DNA of 64,000 bases from Ophiobolus disseminans (lineage: Eukaryota > Ascomycota > Dothideomycetes > Pleosporales > Phaeosphaeriaceae), in assembly GCA_010093685.1 (NCBI GenBank), contig MU006241.1, positions 558,001 to 622,000 of the forward strand, written 5' to 3'. Under the pieces are notes generated by a model, which ran no database searches, was not told the DNA's origin, and worked only from the letters and a program-made list of their open reading frames with translations. Position numbers and translations under genes: made by a program. This document shows positions 11,877 through 23,614 of the stretch, in pieces (positions within the stretch are counted from its first letter, which is position 1; the number at the start of each line of letters is the position of its first letter).

Positions 11877-12854
11877 ATGTCCACTCCCACAACACCGGAA
11901 GGATGGCTCTTTGAGCTGAAGCACTACAAGTCGTTCATTAACCCCATTTCCGACCCCTCAGATCCCTACCTCAAAGCCATCAGCACCTTCCAGCTCTTCA
12001 CAAATGCCATCATTCGCGGCATCACGCGCAAAGATCCTTCTATACTCAACCTGATCGACGACAGCTCACTGACAGCCATCTATATCGGGCTCCCGTGGTT
12101 CACCCCTGAGTTCCTTAAGTTATGGGTCAAAGACGCGATGCTTAAGCACCCCCTCCGGCGCACGGCTAAGCAGCACCACTTCCTCGTCATCATGCGCATG
12201 CAAGGTAGGTCTGAGTTCCCGTCGGCGGGAGACATCAGTGTCGCTGCTGCTGTCGAACTCGATGACTGGAAAACTCGCGTGTACGATCCGGAAAACTTGG
12301 ACAAGGATCCCGATGCGCTGTATTTCTTGCGCAACAAGAACGGCATCAAGAATATTGATCCTAGTCAGGAAAACGCGGATCATCCGCGCGAGTGCCTGAT
12401 TTGCGACAACTCCTTCGATGAAGATGCGCATGTGACGCAGCGTGCGCCTTGCGGCCATGTAGTGTGTAAGGAGTGCTTCGATAAGTGGCTTGAGCAGTGT
12501 AAAGGTACACTTACGTGCATGCTTTGTCGTGCGTGTGTTGTGTGTGGTCTAAACAACTGCCCGCACCACGAGGTCCATCAGGATCAGGCGCCCCCGCAAC
12601 GTTTGTCTAAGATCCTGGATCTTGTTCTGCCGAACAAGATGTACGAGGTGCTCCATGGCATAAAGCCGGAGCGGTACTGGGCGCTCCGTGAGATAACGCG
12701 ACAGGATCGTGCTACGCTCGCTTGGATCGATGAGAGGCTCCGGGTGAGCGATCTTGGTCCAGGGGAACCGATCTGGTTGCGGTACACGCAGGATGCGCTG
12801 GATATTTTGATGCGGGTTGCAGGTGTTGTTGACCAGGCGATGGTTGAGGCGTGA
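11877..12854 (+). CDS. RING-type zinc finger protein, unclassified
   Basis: Single-exon gene of 325 residues. A RING finger covers about residues 173-217: CLIC, then CGHVVCKEC, then CMLC. It is followed at once by an extra Cys/His cluster (CVVCGLNNCPHH) that could bind another zinc or extend the domain. The N-terminal 170 residues and the C-terminal 100 are predicted soluble and match nothing I recognise. RING proteins usually act as E3 ubiquitin ligases; the target is unknown. The ATG at 11877 is the first in frame after a CT-rich leader. Confidence 0.72.
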   Translation: MSTPTTPEGWLFELKHYKSFINPISDPSDPYLKAISTFQLFTNAIIRGITRKDPSILNLIDDSSLTAIYIGLPWFTPEFLKLWVKDAMLKHPLRRTAKQHHFLVIMRMQGRSEFPSAGDISVAAAVELDDWKTRVYDPENLDKDPDALYFLRNKNGIKNIDPSQENADHPRECLICDNSFDEDAHVTQRAPCGHVVCKECFDKWLEQCKGTLTCMLCRACVVCGLNNCPHHEVHQDQAPPQRLSKILDLVLPNKMYEVLHGIKPERYWALREITRQDRATLAWIDERLRVSDLGPGEPIWLRYTQDALDILMRVAGVVDQAMVEA

Positions 12855-14219
12855 CAAGAGGATGGCAGTCACAGGCAGTACGGAGAGCGAGATGTTTGGC
12901 GAGGCCATCGAATTGTCAATAGCTGTTGATGTTACGTGTCTCACATGGACGCTCTCTCTGGGGTCGTGTGACTGCTTAGGACTAAGAATAATATTTATTT
13001 TGAACGGGAATGTAATGCAAACCATCGTATGAGAATCACAACTTCCATGACTTTCTGGTGTGCCAATTTCCATAGGCCAATAGTAAATAATTACATCTGT
13101 GAGTTTGGTTCATGTGAATCTCGATCAAGAGCATGCGAATAAGTTTGAGAAGCTGTCTATCGGCTCCCATTTGGACAATACTGTGGAATTGATGGATTGC
13201 TGTATGATTAGTAAATGAGAAGAACGGAATGTGGCTGGAATAATGTGATGTTTCCTTGAAGCACCTCGATAAAACTTAGCAGCAAGTCGTGTTTTTCTAA
13301 GACCACCGTGTTCGGTTTACCCACTCTTGTGTCGTTGGTGTCCTAGTAGGCTCTGAAAGTCTTTCCGATGCCGACACGCGTGACCAGCCTACTGATTGCT
13401 GGCTTAGAGTGGGAAATCTCTTGATGCATCATCCTGCTCGTGGCATTAGTACAAAGGCAGCGATCGCCCTGCAGAAGAGCACTCTTGGACATGGGAAGCG
13501 CATGAACGACCTGCATGGCACGTTGAGTCATCCGAAAGCTGGGGGTGAGGTTACAGTGATTCGCATCGTTCGCATCGCAGATGCAGGGTTGTATGGCAGG
13601 GCTGAGCCACACAACCCATTCTTGATTGGCTTCCAAGGTTGTAGCCCTTCTGGCGGAAACTGCGCCTTTCGGGCGAGAAAAAAGGGCGGTACCACAGTTT
13701 AGCGCTTACGCCGCTGTATGCGATGTAACTTTCATCCTCATTGGGAAGGCCTTTGTTTCGTGTCCTCTCGGAGGAGCGCAACGCTTAAGACATGCGAGAA
13801 AGTCCGCTGTTTTTGCGTATCAACGGCGATCGGAATGGTTGTCTAGGATGGAGACCGTGAAATACAGGTTTGTGGGAGCCGTGATGGGCAGATGGTGCGC
13901 ATGTCTGCCAAGACCTGAAAATTACGGGCGCAGCTGCCCAATTCCGCACTAATCCCCTCACCGGTGCCTCAACCCTGGATGACCATCGTTCCCTCAGCCC
14001 TTCCCCACGCCAAAGGGCTGTGCAGATGACTCCCAGCGGGAACGGAACTCTATCGGTCGCAGCGCCCTTGATCTAAAAGTCTAACGAGCCCGGCCTCAGG
14101 CACTTGACTCACTTTTCATCACAATCACTCAACTTCCGGAGGTCCAAAACGCGCACCTCCGTCGTGATTGCTAATCCCAAACGCCCTTTACACCACCACA
14201 TACGCGACCAACAATAGCA
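12855..14219. other. 1.4-kb intergenic region, no gene seen
   Basis: Open frames on both strands (for example around 13409-13702 and 13626-13952) overlap each other and have no motif or splice context. It presumably includes the promoter of the HET-domain gene. Confidence 0.4.
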
Positions 14220-17200
14220 ATGGATTCGCATCAGGGCGCTGGCTTCGCTTTTGACATGAACATGGATTTCAGCAACGTATTCGCGACGACGAAGCAGAAC
14301 GAAGGTGAAACTTCGAACAGCTTCTTCGGTGACGAGGGTATCGACACAAGTAACTTCGGTCAATTCGACCCCATGAACTCACTTCTGTCGCCCCAAATGG
14401 CCTTTGGCCTTGACTCAAGTCTGGTAAGGCGAAAACACCCACCCTATTTTATATATGCTAATTCAGTACAGACCTTGGATAACACCTCGGGAAGCACTTC
14501 AGTATGGGATGGCCAGCTCACACCGCAATTACAGAATGTTGCAAACACATTCCCGCATACACCAGCGCAATCTTTCGATTCGTTGTACCAACCAACACAG
14601 TACGGAACCGCCCTGGGCAAGCGGCCACTCCAACTCGACGTACAGGACTTTCCCCGGGCTAAGCGTCATGAGAGCATCGGCGACTTCACCTTGTTCCCGC
14701 CCATGCCCTCTGCAGCAACCAGTTGGGCTATTGATGCGCACCCAACCCCAGCAACCTCCGTTGAAATGGGCATCTCAGATGAGGCCGCTGACATGTGTGC
14801 AATGTGGTTCAACAAGTACAATATCTTGCCCAGTGATAAGCATATCGACTCATTGAGCCAACTGACTGGCGAGTCATCCGACGCCATTCGACATTGGTTC
14901 GGCAATCTCATGAAGCAAGGCATGGGCAATACCACCAATGGGGATTCGGCCTACAAATCGCAGACGGCGCTCCAGCCGGATCAGTTTTGGAACAGCTTTC
15001 ACGTACCCCACATGCCATTAGAGGAGAGCACACAGGAGTCAATCACCACTCCCGAAAATCTGCAAGAGACTGTAACAGTCAGCCCCTCTGTGTCGGCCAA
15101 TGCCCTTCGAGGAGGGAAGAAGTCGCGTTGCGCACCTACCGAGGACCAGTCACTGCTCGCCAGGGATTCCAACAAGGTCTACCAGTGCACTCGGAAGTGT
15201 GGTAAGCGGTATGGACGAAAGTGCGACTGGAAGAGGAACGAGGAAGAGGGGTGAGTACTACTCATTTCTTTATCGCTAGCTAGTTCTGGAGCATTCCGCA
15301 AATAGTTTTTTGGGGCGATTGTCGCACTTCGACGATGTTGCGGACTGCTTCAGGCTTGACTGGCATTTACCATACCTGCCAACAACAGCTAACGTCGTCC
15401 AGGTATCCCTGCAAGTCCTGGGTTTGCAGTCTATGTGTTGGTGAGGGCGTCGACAACGTCAAGCCCTGCTTTCGAAAATACCACTTCGCCCAGCATTTTC
15501 GAAATATACACCCAGGGGTAAATTGCGACGACTTCGAGGAGGCCAGCGTCGTTTGCTCTGAGACTGAGTTCCCACGCAAGTGTGGGTTCTGCAAGCATCG
15601 CTTTGAGTCTAGGCAGGAGCGCATCGATCACATTGCCGACCACTTCAAGCAGGGCAAGTGCATGCTTGACTGGAACGACAGTGACGACAGCGACAACTCC
15701 GACAACACCAACGATGACGATGACGATAAGCCAAGCGACGACGACTCAGATGGCAGCAGGCCAGCCTACCAACCTCCGCAGCGCGATCCACGTGGTGGAC
15801 TCGACCCTAAATACTACGATGGCGGAAGCGACCGCAGCGGAAACAGCGGCGGTGCTCAAGGCGGCTTCTTCCAGTTCCAGCTTTCACAACTCAATGAAGG
15901 CCAATCGGGACCTCGATCTTCACGCGCCGACCAGCTTATTAAACCGACGAACGCCTTACCAGAGACCCGACAGCGCACACGTTGCGCATCAGAACCCCTA
16001 CCACAGCAGTCCATCGAACAGCCCAGCTCAGCTGGGCAGTGGTATACACGGGGCAACTTCGATGCGCCAAAGAGAGACGACTCGCATCCTCTGGCCCGAG
16101 ATGGCCTCACCAGGTCCTTAGTTCAGCGCGAGGGTCCGTTCGTCGAGGATGAGCAATACCTCAAAGAACATCTTCACCCTACAGAAGTCGAAAAACCAGA
16201 GGGCGAAGTTGACTGGCTCGATGCTCTTCTAACCTCCCGCCAACGCATGACGATCAAGCAAGCGAAGACTGCATCCACTGCGGTGGACGCAACCGATCAT
16301 AGGACCGACTCAGGAGCACGACTCGACCAGACCGCGTTAACTCGTATCGATGACAAGGATGGCTCTCAGGCAACTGGACTGTCGAACCCAGCCCCTGCAG
16401 GACAGAAGGGTATCCAGACGTCACGCCTACCATCACTGGAATCAAAGGTAGTGGCATTTCCCCGGAGAGAGATTCTGGGCAATCAGCTTACCAAGGAGCA
16501 GATATTACAGACTATACCAACGACATCTCAGTCCTTCCTGAGTGTCAGATTCCTCGGATCTGGCGGCTTTAGCACGGTCGACGAAGTTGTGCATCGCGCA
16601 ACGAATCTACGACTCGGTCGAAAGACACTGAAGAATCGCGATCCGGCTGCTCTCAAGGAGCTATGGAAGGAAGTCAACGTACTACAGAAACTACGCCATC
16701 CTCACGTCATTCGATTCCTGGGTGCGTACTCAAAGGGCGACAAGATGTCGATCCTTCTCTCTCCTATTGCGGATACCACGCTAGCGCTTTGGCTCGATCG
16801 CTTCAAGCAAGACAAGCCAGCCAACTTCAGCCAAGTTGTCACCAAGATGTTCGGCTGCCTCGCGTCATCAGTGAGATATCTTCACGAACAACGACCAGTC
16901 GTCAAGCACATGGACATCAAACCGCAGAACATTCTAATCGTGGAAGGAGACGGCGAATTCCCACATGTCGTACTTTGCGACTTTGGCATCAGCTCATCCG
17001 AGGATTTGACCGATGGCCGAATCCAGCCTTTGACGCGCCAGTACGTCGCCCCTGAAACATTTGAGGGCTTCACTCGAAAAGAAGCGGCCGATATCTGGAG
17101 TCTTGGTTGTGTATTTGCGGAAATGGCGTCAGTCTCGTTCAGTCAAAGCAACCCGAACTGGCAAGAGCTTCGTAAGGAATTCAGCGGACGAGCGACCAAG

Positions 17201-18778
17201 TATTACTGGCAAGACGTACCAGGCCTACAAGACAGGCTCGCCACGCTGCTAGAAGGAGCTGCGACCCTAACCGAGAGAACGGTTGTCCGTACACTCAAGT
17301 CGATGCTGAGCGCTCAACCAGACGAACGCCCGGATGCGGCATCGTTAACCATGGTTTTTGCGCCTGCGCCCTGTTGTCTCAGCTGGCCCAACGACAACGC
17401 TGCATATCCCGGCCCACGAGAAGAGCTCAGTTCGGTAGAGATGCTCGCCCATGAGGACGGCATCGATTGCCATGCCCAGCTCCATCAGCATGGTCAATCC
17501 AACACTAGGACTGACCATGGCCTGTCAAGTGCAAAGGGCTGGATCAAGCAATGTTCGCACCATCACGAAGCTTGTAGTCACTCTCCATCGAGTCACACAA
17601 AAGCTCTACCTACCCGTCTCATCGACATTTGTCCGAACGGTAAACCAGGATCGAGCGTATGCGTGGTTGACACCGCCTCGATTGATTCCAGCACCGGACT
17701 TGTCGAATACGTAGCGCTGAGCCACGTCTGGAGCCGATCAGACACAACACTGTCGACCGACCACCTGCAGAATTTGTCGACGCATGTCGACGTACCACTA
17801 AGTTCGTTATCTCAAGCGATGAACGCTGCGGTCAACGCCGCGCGAGGCCTCGAGTATCGCTACATCTGGATCGATTCACTCTGCGTTTTGCAAAACTCAG
17901 ACGATGACAAACAAAAGGAATGCGCAAGCATGGCCTCGACATTCCGCAATGCAGCCCTGACGCTCATCCTCGATAACATTGACGGCGGCACGACAGACTT
18001 CAACGAGTTCTTTGCTGACACCAATGGGACTGACCAGAATCATGCAAGCTCCGGCTTCGCATGGGACACACGCGCCTGGGCGCTCCAAGAACGACTGCTC
18101 AGTCACCGCCTCCTCCATCTCGGCCAAGAACAAATGTACTGGGAGTGCAACTCACTCAAGGCATCGGAGACCTTCCCCCAAGGCCTACCTTCTCTCTTGT
18201 GGGAGAAGGCGCACACCAAGCCCGACGCCACGCACCACCCAAAACACGCTTGCACATCTCCGGGCATCCCGGAGTCCAAGCAAGCTTCCAAGCTGGATCA
18301 CTTAGTCCGCACACCCGCGAAGTCGAAACAAGCGAACCGCCCTGAACAGCGCCGCATTCGCGACTGTCAGTGGATCAAGAAACAAGGCGATGGTCGAAGC
18401 CATTGCACCAGTGATGACGTCGATGTTGTTCTACCGCCGCAAACTCGTTACGCAGATGATAAGCATCGCTCTGGCGTTTTTCACGGCGAACATCACGTCG
18501 CAGCATGCGATGCTGTGAAAAGCAAGAATTTGACTGATGACCGAGGCTCTGCTCCCTTGTCATCGTCACATATATCATCATCGTCACTTGTTTCATTATC
18601 GTCGACTTCGACGACTGGACTGCGAAGCGATGCTGCGAGAACGCAGATTCGTACGAGTGGGCAGTTGGATCAGAATGGGAATTTGAGTAGGAGTAGTGGG
18701 AATGCGAATGGAAGGACGAATCTGGGTGACGGTGGTGGTGGGAAGAGTGGTGATGTTAATGATGTGATGGAGGAATAG
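14220..18778 (+). CDS. Homeodomain-like / C2H2 zinc finger / protein kinase / HET-domain fusion protein
   Basis: Exons 14220-14423, 14472-15250 and 15403-18778 give 1452 residues. Order of parts: a homeodomain-like helix segment (about 169-215, ending IRHWFGNLM); Cys/His finger region (about 305-410) with a degenerate first finger (CTRKC...WKRNEE, Asn where His is expected), a CSLC...HFRNIH finger and a canonical CGFC...HIADH finger; an Asp/Ser-rich acidic stretch; a complete kinase (about 705-960: GSGGFS loop, HMDIKPQN with Asp about 832, DFG about 854, VAPE about 878); then a full HET domain (about 1045-1255: WIKQC, YVALSHVWS, YIWIDSLCVLQ, RAWALQERLLSHR). The tail is Ser/Gly-rich. HET domains drive heterokaryon-incompatibility cell death. 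Kinase and HET share one uninterrupted exon, so that fusion does not depend on splicing. The junction at 15250/15403 (152-nt intron) is the less certain one. Confidence 0.85.
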
Positions 18779-19213
18779 TCTCGACGATGTGAATGGGGAT
18801 GGGGATGGGGATGGAACTCAAACGGGTCAGTACAGTACATGATGAATGATAGATGACATTGTACTATGCATATTTCCTTGCGCAACGTGACCAAAGTCTG
18901 TCTCGTCCGTCTTTAACCAAGTGTATCGCATGCTCGTGAAATGATCGAGACTGGGTGTGCGGGATGTACATTGCGGGATAGGACAATGTTTGCTCAAGTA
19001 TACATAAGCATCATACCCTCTCCCTCCTAATGACCTCATCTCGGGTCTAAAGTTCGTCCTGTCTATATTCGACCCCACGTTCTCACATGCCCTGAAATGA
19101 TCAAGGCCTGGATTGATAGTGCCACAGACGACATTGCGAGATAGCATAACAACTTCTTGTGTATACACCCCCATCACATCCTCACATACGTCTCCCTCCG
19201 AGCCTCCCCACAC
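18779..19213. other. Short convergent intergenic region with a small GGGGAT repeat
   Basis: The 3' ends of the HET-fusion gene and RRP7 face each other. GGGGAT occurs three times in tandem at about 18795-18813. No gene seen. Confidence 0.5.
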
Positions 19214-20253
19214 TCACGTCTCCGGCCGAACCCTCCCCCTCCCCTCCCTCATCCTCTCCACCCTCTTCCGATCCTCCTCAAACCTGCGCCTCAACCCCAT
19301 CTCCACCTCCTTCCTCTTCTCTCGGTTCTGGAACCTATAAAAGTCATCCTTGACCGCATTCTTCTTCTTCCTCGCCTCCAGCTCCTCCTTCTTGCGCTCC
19401 GCATCCTCGACGCGCGCAGGGCCTGCGCGCCCGCCGCGGGACACGGTAACGAAGCCATCTGCATCGGGCACAGAGCGGGATGTTTTGCGCAGCTTGTTGC
19501 GCATAGATTCGAGGGCGGTGAATTGTGTGAGATAGGCATTGAGGCTGGATTGCAGGGTTGAGGCGGGTGGGTAGGTAAGGGTGGTGTGGGATTTGTAGCC
19601 TAGCAGGGGTTAGTGGTGGGATGGGAGGGTGGGTCGTGTGAGGGGGACGTACGTTCGACGCCGAGGGCGGCGTTGTTGGATTTCCAGGATATGAGTTTGA
19701 GCTCTTTGGCGGCTTTGTGGATTTCCTTCATGGCGCCGCGGGCGCTGCGCTTGTCGACGAAGGTTACTATGGCGCCGCTGCCGCTTCTGTGGAGTTCGCC
19801 TGGCCATATTGAGGGGAGTGCGCTGTCTTCGTCTTCTACAACGCCTTCGGCGACAAGCGCTTCCTCTTTCCTCTTCCTCTTCTTGCCACGCTTGTCGCCC
19901 TTGTCCTGGCTGGGCTGATCTGTCTTCCACCGCTTGTGCATGGGTTGCGCCGGTATTGGCGAATCGAACTCGACACGCTCCACCATTGAGCCGCCTAGTT
20001 GGTCTGCAAACAGGGCGCGTAGACTGCTTTCGGTCGCATCGATCGGTATGTTTGCGATGAACAGACTACGCTCGTTGGTTGCTGTGGGTATGCTCGGCGC
20101 GTGCGGTTTTACGTAGATGTAGTGTTTCGCATTTTTACATTGTCCCGGTAGGCCAGAAAGGGATGGCAATGTGAGCGGCAAGATTGTGAAGTCTGCGACT
20201 GTCTTTGGGGGTGATTTTGAGCCCTTCGGCTTGGTCGCCTTCTCGGGAGCCAT
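19214..20253 (-). CDS. RRP7: Ribosomal RNA-processing protein 7
   Basis: Exons complement 20253-19653 and 19599-19214 give 328 residues (yeast Rrp7 is 297). Rrp7 acts with the UTP-C/CURI complex in early 18S rRNA and small-subunit assembly in the nucleolus. Features are an N-terminal RRM-like fold (residues about 60-190, RSLFIANIPIDATESSLRALF and GAIVTFVDKRSARGAM), a basic Lys/Arg insertion, and the diagnostic C-terminal helical tail rich in Arg/Glu/Lys (KDDFYRFQNREKRKE, ending VRPET). The single intron uses GTACGT and ends TGCTAG; the frame across it reads GVERYKSHTTLTYP. The start is the first ATG in the open frame, MAPEKATKPK. Confidence 0.93.
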
Positions 20254-20746
20254 TGCGCTCGAAGTTGATCGTCTCTGAGGTGCTGTGACTTGCGATCCAA
20301 GTAGCGATGAGGTTGCGGCAGTTTTCGGGGACTCAGATAGTTACTCGTGAACTAGAATGAAGCATCCGATCGAAAGTGTAGGCGGTCTAGAGAGCGAGTT
20401 GTGCGTGTGAGGGCTCTCGTAATCTCTGGTGGAGGGATGGTCAGAGTTCCCAAAATTTCGACAGGGATGTCGCGGTCATTTTTCGGCTGGCCGCAACCAC
20501 AAGCATCACCAAGCAGATCAGCACATAAAACTTAGTAAGCAGATGCAGCTAAAATCGGTTGTAGCAATATGGTATTTCTTTCATTTCTATTAATAATCAT
20601 AGACACTACTTTTGATAATACTAAGCAAGCCATTCTCATAGCCACGCAATAACTGTATGATACAGAATGGGGAATCGAACGTCAAGAAAAGAATGAACCG
20701 CCAAGCAGCGGATATCGAAGAAGTCGTAAGTCATAAAACAATGAGC
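20254..20746. other. Intergenic, no gene seen
   Basis: Lies upstream of RRP7 and at the 3' side of the SYLF gene, both minus strand. AT-rich towards 20560-20650, as expected for a 3' flank. Confidence 0.45.
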
Positions 20747-22664
20747 TTAGTTGAAGCCCCCTGGAACGGACTTGATAGGAGATTCTGGGAGCGAGTGGAA
20801 TGCATCTTCCTTGTCGTCCTTCTTCTCCTCAGCTGCAGCCTCATTCGAGGGCTTGGGTCGAAGTCTATTCGTGATACGCTCGAGGGTAGCACCCTCCACG
20901 GATGACAGCGAGGACGAGGAATCTCCGTGCCTTAGTGATGGTGTAGAAATGGGGCTCTGCTTCGAGTTGGTAGCCTCGACCGACGCATCGGAAGCGGTGG
21001 AAATCCGGTTGCGGAATGGATTCCTCACTGGCAGTGTAGGCGGGGTTGGCTTTGCTACTTGTACCACGCGGGCCCGGCTGATAACCTGTGGCGCAGCAGC
21101 TTGGTGGACTTCATGGATGATGGGTTCCTCTTCCAGAAGCTCATCGTCGTCCAGGTCCACATCGTCAAACTCTTTCAAGCCATCCGCTGGCTCAATGTCT
21201 GTTGACTCGTCGACCACTGTGTCGTTCAATTTCGCTGCTTGTGGTGTTGCCTCCTCTACATTGGCCTCTGGGACATCTTTCAAAGGAGGTGATGGCGACT
21301 CGTCGACCACTTTGTCCTCCACCTTCACTGCATGTGGTGTTACATCTTCGACCTTGGCCTCTGAGATATCGTCCAAAGGAGGTGATGGTGTGCGGGCCAC
21401 GTTTTGCCTCGGTGGCAGGGGAGGTGGAGAAAGCTTCGGAGCTGGAGGGAGATCATCAGTTTGGGTGCTCATGTCCATCATAACGCTAGGAGTCCGTGGT
21501 TCTATCATACTGCTAATAGTACTTGCTCGCCAGCTCGAGCGCCTACTAGCCGCCGCTATGCTCGACCTGTTATCCATGCTTCTCCTGAATGTTGAATATA
21601 TAGGGCTCGTTGGACTCGGCTTGAATTCGAATTGTTCGCTTGTTGGCCGCTTCTGTGTTCCGGCTTCTTTGATCTCGAAACCAGCGTCCTGAAGCGCAAG
21701 CACGCCGTATGGATCTGGGTCCTCGGTATCTGGTATTCCGAACTTCTCTCCGGGAGCTGTGATTTCAAAGTCGGCAGGAGACGCTTCGTCCGGTATCAGG
21801 GACTCGTCCACATCTTTGTCGCCCTGTGCCGATCTGAGTGTCTCCATCAGCCTGCGCACCTCGTACGGAGGATGCCGCGCCTTTCCTGCCAGGATTTCTT
21901 TAACTCCAATTCGTTCTCCGTAGAAGCGCTCGTTCTCGTCCGTTCGCTCGATAACGATTGTGCCATCCAGTTGTAGACCGGCGTAGAAACCCCGCGACTT
22001 GATGTATGTGAATAATGGCGACTGTCGCTTGTGCAGTTCGGTATCGAGAATGCCACCAACTCCAGCAGGACCGGCAACCGCGCTGATCTCGCCGCCCAGC
22101 GTACATCGAATTGACTGGAAAGCTTGCAGCGCCTTGTCGGAATTGATCACAATTACGCAGTCGTATATGTCGACACCAACGAGGAAGCCCACACCCACGG
22201 TGTGCATCATGATGCCACTCGGCGGCGACCATGTTCCATCCGGGAGCCGTGCGACCACGACGCCCGCGCCGCCGGATCCGCTGACCCACAGTCCGGTGCG
22301 CATGGTGGTGAAGATGCAGAGACCCTTTGCGTTCTGGATCACTTTGGACGGGATCTTCTTGAGCACACGCTGCTTTCCCTTGGGCACGCCGTCGACGGGC
22401 GGACGGTCCTCTTCTTGGTAGTAGCCATCCTCTGCGTGTTGTTAGCAGTGGTTGCAGCGCAAGCCTCGTACTCGACTCACTGCAGAAGCTCTTCAAGATG
22501 CGCGCAGCCTTGTCCGACTCAATGTCCAGCGTCGTCGGCCAGAAGGCTTCCGAGCCAACCTTGTTAGACAGGCGATTGACGGGTGCGCCGAGCTTGTCGA
22601 CCCAGGTGTAGACCTTGTCAAAGCCGGCCTTGGAGTTTGTTTTGGTCTTGTTCCAGAAGGCCAT
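20747..22664 (-). CDS. SYLF-domain (Ysc84/Lsb3-type) protein
   Basis: Exons complement 22664-22481 and 22431-20747 give 622 residues. The SYLF (DUF500) lipid-binding domain spans about residues 75-265, with GLWVSGSGGAGVVVARLPDGTWSPPS split into its two typical blocks and SRGFYAGLQLDG near its end. Ysc84-type proteins bind phosphoinositides and actin and act at endocytic patches. Yeast Ysc84/Lsb3 end in an SH3 domain; here there is none. Instead the long C-terminal half is acidic and Pro/Ser-rich, with polyproline runs (KLSPPPLPPRQ) that look like SH3 ligands and two near-repeated segments containing VEEATPQAAKL/VEDVTPHAVKV. It is divergent from NUP85. Confidence 0.92.
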
Positions 22665-23614
22665 GGCGGGGCAGTAGTGAATGCAGCGCAAACTATGTTA
22701 AAAAGCCGAAAGGCTATTAGACATTAGGGGCAGGGGACATGTATATATAATGGCAGCTCGCACGACGCCAGAGAGGCAAAGGACGAGCGACAGGACGGAA
22801 GCGGCGGGTGCTGCAGGTAGTTGGCAGGGTCTGACCGAGGCCGGTAGAGAGCGGGATGCAAGCCGTTTTGGAGATGGGGGCGATACGTCAGCTCGTAAGC
22901 AGGCGGAGGCTGGCAGCAGGTCGCGATGGAAGGCGCCAACAGCTCCCAGACGCAGCGGACGAGTCGAGTCGAGCATCTGGGTACCTTAATAATAACCCCG
23001 GCCCCATTACGCAGGAGCGCATCCTTGTCCGAACTGCACGCGGCAGGACTGGGTGACGACGATATATCGACTTGGACCCATTTCACCCAGCAGCGGGGAA
23101 CTAACGTCGGCTGAGGCACCACCACGCAGCCTTGGTGCACCTGATTCGTGCATAGCCTGTTCGTCGTCGTCGATCCAGGAACAAGAAAGAAGCAGGTGCA
23201 GAAGCAATATCCACCACGAGCGCCGGCGAGTATTGGGCATGCAGCGGGGAGTTAGTTGCACGTGTCGCGTAGTCTCGATTCCCGCAGCGGACAGGCATGA
23301 GGCAAATTAATCCCCGTCGTGCAGCGGCGCAGAGACACGGGAAATAGTAAGTCCAGCGCCGCAACGAGAGCGCGCGCCAAGCAATCCCTACGCGTCGGGT
23401 TGCCAGAGCTGTCGCGAAGTTTCCCTGCCCGTGTTTTGCGCCCACGACAACACGTGCATATCCACAAGCTCCAAACATAATTTCCGTGTCTCACGGCGTG
23501 GTCGCGGCGTGTGTGCCCATCTGGAAGATAATTGTCGGGGATTGCAAGCGCCATTGCCATTGTTGTGGCAGCCACCGCCGCTCCTGCACTTGACGAAGCA
23601 CAACAGTCCCAACC
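22665..23614. other. Divergent promoter region between the SYLF gene and NUP85
   Basis: A 950-bp gap with overlapping short ORFs on both strands and no recognisable protein. Relatively GC-rich. Contains the SYLF TATA-like element. Confidence 0.5.
22741..22750 (-). promoter_or_regulatory. TATA-like element of the SYLF gene
   Basis: Reads TTATATATAC on the minus strand, about 80 bp upstream of the ATG at 22664. Distance and sequence fit a core promoter. Confidence 0.45.

Noticed and set aside
13343..13952. Several overlapping ORFs of 75-110 codons
   Set aside because: They overlap on both strands, share no motif with known families and lack intron or promoter context.
18795..18813. GGGGAT tandem repeat as a telomere-like or regulatory repeat
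   Set aside because: Only three units, imperfect surroundings; too short to mean more than a local microsatellite.
19809..20116. Plus-strand ORFs over RRP7
   Set aside because: Shadows of the RRP7 coding strand.
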